From RYN-431 sp036388295 (GTDB lineage Bacteria > Planctomycetota > Phycisphaerae > Tepidisphaerales > Tepidisphaeraceae): a stretch of DNA of 24,379 nt. The notes beneath the pieces are model-generated. The model had not been told where the DNA came from, ran no database searches, and saw only the letters and a list, made by a program, of their open reading frames with translations. This document shows positions 21,941 to 24,379 of this stretch, in pieces. Positions within the stretch are counted from its first letter, which is position 1, and every line of letters starts with the position of its first letter. Location: assembly GCA_036388295.1 (NCBI GenBank), contig DASVSC010000266.1, forward strand, positions 1 to 24,379, given 5' to 3'. A program made the position numbers and the translations under genes.

Positions 21941-23959
21941 ATGACCTGGCTCCCCACGTTCCTCAACTGGCCCGCCGCCCTGATCGCCAGCGCGATCGCC
22001 ATACCGGCGTTGCTGCTGCTTTACTTTTTGAAGCTGCGCCGCCGCGAGATGAAGGTGTCGTCCACCCTCCTCTGGCGTAAGGCCGTGCAGGATCTGCAGG
22101 TCAATTCGCCGTTCCAGAAGCTGCGCCGAAACTTGCTGCTGCTCCTGCAGATGCTGATCTTGCTTGCCATCCTGCTGGCCCTGGCGAACCCGATCACGTT
22201 CTACCGGCCGGGCGCGGCGATGAACACGGTGATCCTGATCGACCACAGCGCCAGCATGAACGCGACCGACGGCGACAAAAGCGGCCGCACGCGGCTGGAT
22301 GAAGCCAAACGCCGGGCGGTCGATTTGATCGACGCCATGCCCCGCGGCGGGCGGGCGATGGTGATCAGCTTCAACGACTCGGCCGAAACGGTTCAGCCTT
22401 ACACCACTGACGCCCCGGCGCTGCGGCGGGCGATCGAATCGGTCGCGCCCACCGACCGGCCCAGCCGCCTGCGGCTGGCGTACCAACTGGCCGACGCCCA
22501 GGCCGTCGCCGACGCGGCCGCCCCATCCCAACAGCGCGTGTTCCTGCTCTCCGACGGACGCATCGGCGACGCCAGCGAAGTCTCCCTGCGCGGCGAACTG
22601 CGCTACGAACCGGTCGGTAACCCGCAGAGCAAAAACGTCGCTATCGTCAGCCTGTCGGCCAAGCGGAACTACGACAATCCCACGCAGGTGCAGGTCTTCG
22701 CCCGCCTGGCCAACTTCGGGCCGGAGCCGGTGACGACGGACGTGCAGCTCAGCGTCGCGGCCTTGGACGAACCGGCCAAGACGACGGACGACTTTCAGGT
22801 CCGCCAGGTGAAAAGCGACTTGAAGCTGCCGCCCGCGCGGTGGACCGACGCCGAGCGGGCCGAAGCCGAGCGGCAGGGCCAGACCACCGGCGACAGCGTG
22901 GAGTTCACGCTCGACCTCACCTCGGCCGGCGTGATCAAACTGGAACAGACGAACAAGGACGCCGACGTGCTCTCGGCCGACGATTCGGCCTGTGTCGTCG
23001 TGCCGCCGCCCAAGCCGCTGAACGTCGCCCTCGTGACCGACGGCAATTACTTCCTCGAAAAAGCCGTGAACAGCCTCGGCCTGAAAGACCCGAAGGTGCT
23101 GTCGCCCGGCGCGTGGGAGCAAAAGCCGCCGGCCGACGTGGACGTAGTGATCTTCGACCGCTACGTGCCCCGGACCCTGCCGCCCAGTGGCAACTTCGTC
23201 TGGTTCGCCGCCCTGCCCAGTGGCCTGCCGCTCAAGCAGGCGAAAGACACGGCCGGGCGGGAGCAGTTTTTCAAGGACCAGACTGTGCTCGACTGGAAGC
23301 GCGACCACCCGATGCTGCGCGACATCCCGCTGCGCAAGATCTACGCCGCCGAGACGATGAGCCTGGTCGTACCGCTGGCCGACGAGGTGCTGATCGACGG
23401 CGCGGACGGCCCGCTGGTCGTGCTCGACCACGCCGGCCGCCAAACGCACCTGGTGATCGCCTTCGACGCGCTGCAGAGCAACTGGCCGCTGCAGATCGGC
23501 TTCCCGATGTTCCTGCAGCGGGCCCTGCAATACCTGGCGGCCGGCAGCGACCTGGGCGTGCGCGAGAGCTTCACGCCCGGCGATTCGCCGCGCCTGCCGC
23601 GCGCGAACCTGGACCGCGTGGCAAGCGGGCAACGGCAGATCACGCTGATCGCCCCCGACGGCCGGCGGAGCGTCGACGTGCCGGCGACCGGCGACTTCGC
23701 GCTGCCGGCGTTGTCGACGGTCGGTTTGTACTCGACCGACCCGCCCGTGCCGCAGTACGAGCGCTTGGCCGTCAACCTGCTGGACGAGGTCGAGAGCAAC
23801 ACCCGGCCGACCGACACCGCCCCCGGCAACAACGGCCCCGCCGCCGCCGCCGACGCCGGCCGCACGCCGCTGCAGTGGTGGTGGTGGCTGTTGGCGGCGG
23901 TCGGCATTCCATTGCTGCTGGCCGAGTGGTGGGTGTACGCGCGCCGCGTGCACGCCTGA
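21941..23959 (+). CDS. BatA-type membrane protein with VWA domain
   Basis: 672 residues from ATG 21941. The N-terminal BatA-type module has TM1 (about 11-30), a basic cytosolic loop (KLRRREMKVSSTLLWRK...FQKLRR) and TM2 (about 64-83). The VWA domain has MIDAS D101-H-S103-A-S105. A beta-sandwich, CARDB-like region follows (about 230-340; VQVFARLANFGPEPVTTDVQ). Next is a segment of GATase-like or unknown fold (LNVALVTDGNYFLEKAVNSLG...), and then a final TM (about 645-663) after a four-Trp run, ending in ARRVHA. By the positive-inside rule the VWA part is periplasmic. It is likely a MoxR client acting in the envelope. It is 9 nt downstream of the hydrolase, but may also have its own promoter. Confidence 0.92.
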   Translation: MTWLPTFLNWPAALIASAIAIPALLLLYFLKLRRREMKVSSTLLWRKAVQDLQVNSPFQKLRRNLLLLLQMLILLAILLALANPITFYRPGAAMNTVILIDHSASMNATDGDKSGRTRLDEAKRRAVDLIDAMPRGGRAMVISFNDSAETVQPYTTDAPALRRAIESVAPTDRPSRLRLAYQLADAQAVADAAAPSQQRVFLLSDGRIGDASEVSLRGELRYEPVGNPQSKNVAIVSLSAKRNYDNPTQVQVFARLANFGPEPVTTDVQLSVAALDEPAKTTDDFQVRQVKSDLKLPPARWTDAERAEAERQGQTTGDSVEFTLDLTSAGVIKLEQTNKDADVLSADDSACVVVPPPKPLNVALVTDGNYFLEKAVNSLGLKDPKVLSPGAWEQKPPADVDVVIFDRYVPRTLPPSGNFVWFAALPSGLPLKQAKDTAGREQFFKDQTVLDWKRDHPMLRDIPLRKIYAAETMSLVVPLADEVLIDGADGPLVVLDHAGRQTHLVIAFDALQSNWPLQIGFPMFLQRALQYLAAGSDLGVRESFTPGDSPRLPRANLDRVASGQRQITLIAPDGRRSVDVPATGDFALPALSTVGLYSTDPPVPQYERLAVNLLDEVESNTRPTDTAPGNNGPAAAADAGRTPLQWWWWLLAAVGIPLLLAEWWVYARRVHA

Positions 23960-24027
23960 CGGGGCGGCCGGTCCGATTGCCGGTTTTTCTGATCCTGCCG
24001 ACGCGGCGGGCAGTCATATCGTGAGCA

Positions 24028-24333
24028 ATGGCCTCACAAGACCCGATTGCCGCCAACAGCCGTGGCCCCGTCCAGATCGGGCCGGCCTCGCCGCTGTTCG
24101 CGATTTCCTCGATTCTCGCAATCATTTTCGGCACCCTGGCCCTGTTCAACGTCATGAAGGATTCGGTGAGCCCGCTGCTGGCGATCATCGGCATTTTGTG
24201 CGGCTTGGTGGGCTTGCTGGAACTGTTCGCACTGCGCCAGCGCGGCGTGGTGTCGATTTTCACGATCGTCGCCGGCCTGATCGGCATCGGCGAAGGCATC
24301 TGGCGGCTGATGGGACACGGCATCGGTGACTGA
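24028..24333 (+). CDS. Small membrane protein with three TM helices
   Basis: 101 residues from ATG 24028. A 20-residue polar N-terminus (MASQDPIAANSRGPVQIGPA) is followed by TM helices at about 23-42, 48-68 and 74-92. The loop ALRQRG between TM2 and TM3 is basic, so it is probably cytosolic. It resembles DUF4190-like small inner-membrane proteins, but no family is certain. It lies 68 nt downstream of the BatA/VWA gene on the same strand and could be the last gene of that unit. No strong SD. No gene is seen in the last 46 nt of the window. Confidence 0.75.
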   Translation: MASQDPIAANSRGPVQIGPASPLFAISSILAIIFGTLALFNVMKDSVSPLLAIIGILCGLVGLLELFALRQRGVVSIFTIVAGLIGIGEGIWRLMGHGIGD

Positions 24334-24379
24334 TTGAGACCAGAGCTAAATCTCCGTTTCCGAGAAACCGGCGTGGGCG

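Noticed and set aside
21611..23953. 780-codon minus-strand open frame opposite the BatA/VWA gene
   Set aside because: Composition is low complexity (Arg/Gln/Gly/His-rich) with no motif. The plus strand has a full VWA membrane protein.

Overview
The window is GC-rich, gene-dense bacterial chromosome that looks planctomycete, most likely from the Phycisphaerae/Tepidisphaerales side. The grounds are three secreted proteins with the N-terminal LEPR-XLL-type motif (LESLEDRKLFA, VEGRRLCA, LESRRLCS), delta-60 repeat proteins, large membrane VWA proteins next to MoxR and DUF58 genes, and long intergenic inverted repeats. The taxon is inferred from gene content only. I found no rRNA, tRNA, CRISPR array or transposase.

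Layout. (1) 1-2897, minus strand: a periplasmic adaptor (HlyD/RND type) followed by a GAF-TM-HlyD fusion that runs off the left edge, probably one export operon with a recognisable sigma-70-like promoter at 2969-2997. (2) 3364-7119, plus: one very large gene for a fused indolepyruvate ferredoxin oxidoreductase-type enzyme. (3) 7232-9782, minus: a secreted delta-60 repeat protein and an MFS transporter. (4) 9946-11873: a membrane-anchored unknown (minus), a small HEIGHH metalloprotease-like protein (plus) and endonuclease V (minus). (5) 12110-24333, mostly plus: a MoxR/DUF58/VWA ('Bat-like') region. It holds a 1055-aa protein with two VWA domains and a GATase-like domain, a second delta-60 protein, a MoxR ATPase, DUF58, an alpha/beta hydrolase and a BatA-type VWA protein. 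It is interrupted by a minus-strand SGNH hydrolase, a 65-aa orphan and a minus-strand degenerate receiver protein. A three-TM small protein closes the window.

How they fit. In MoxR-DUF58-VWA systems the AAA+ ATPase is thought to act as a chaperone on VWA partners. Here positive-inside topology puts the VWA domains of both membrane proteins in the periplasm, with cytosolic C-terminal tails. The secreted LEPR-XLL proteins and the adaptor operon suggest an envelope-focused neighbourhood, but no functional link is shown by sequence.

Several true starts lie inside longer open frames. The extra N-terminal codons are often derived from intergenic repeats, so starts were chosen from Shine-Dalgarno (SD) sites, signal peptides and promoter positions. 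Several genes have a -10-like hexamer so close to the start that leaderless transcripts are plausible.
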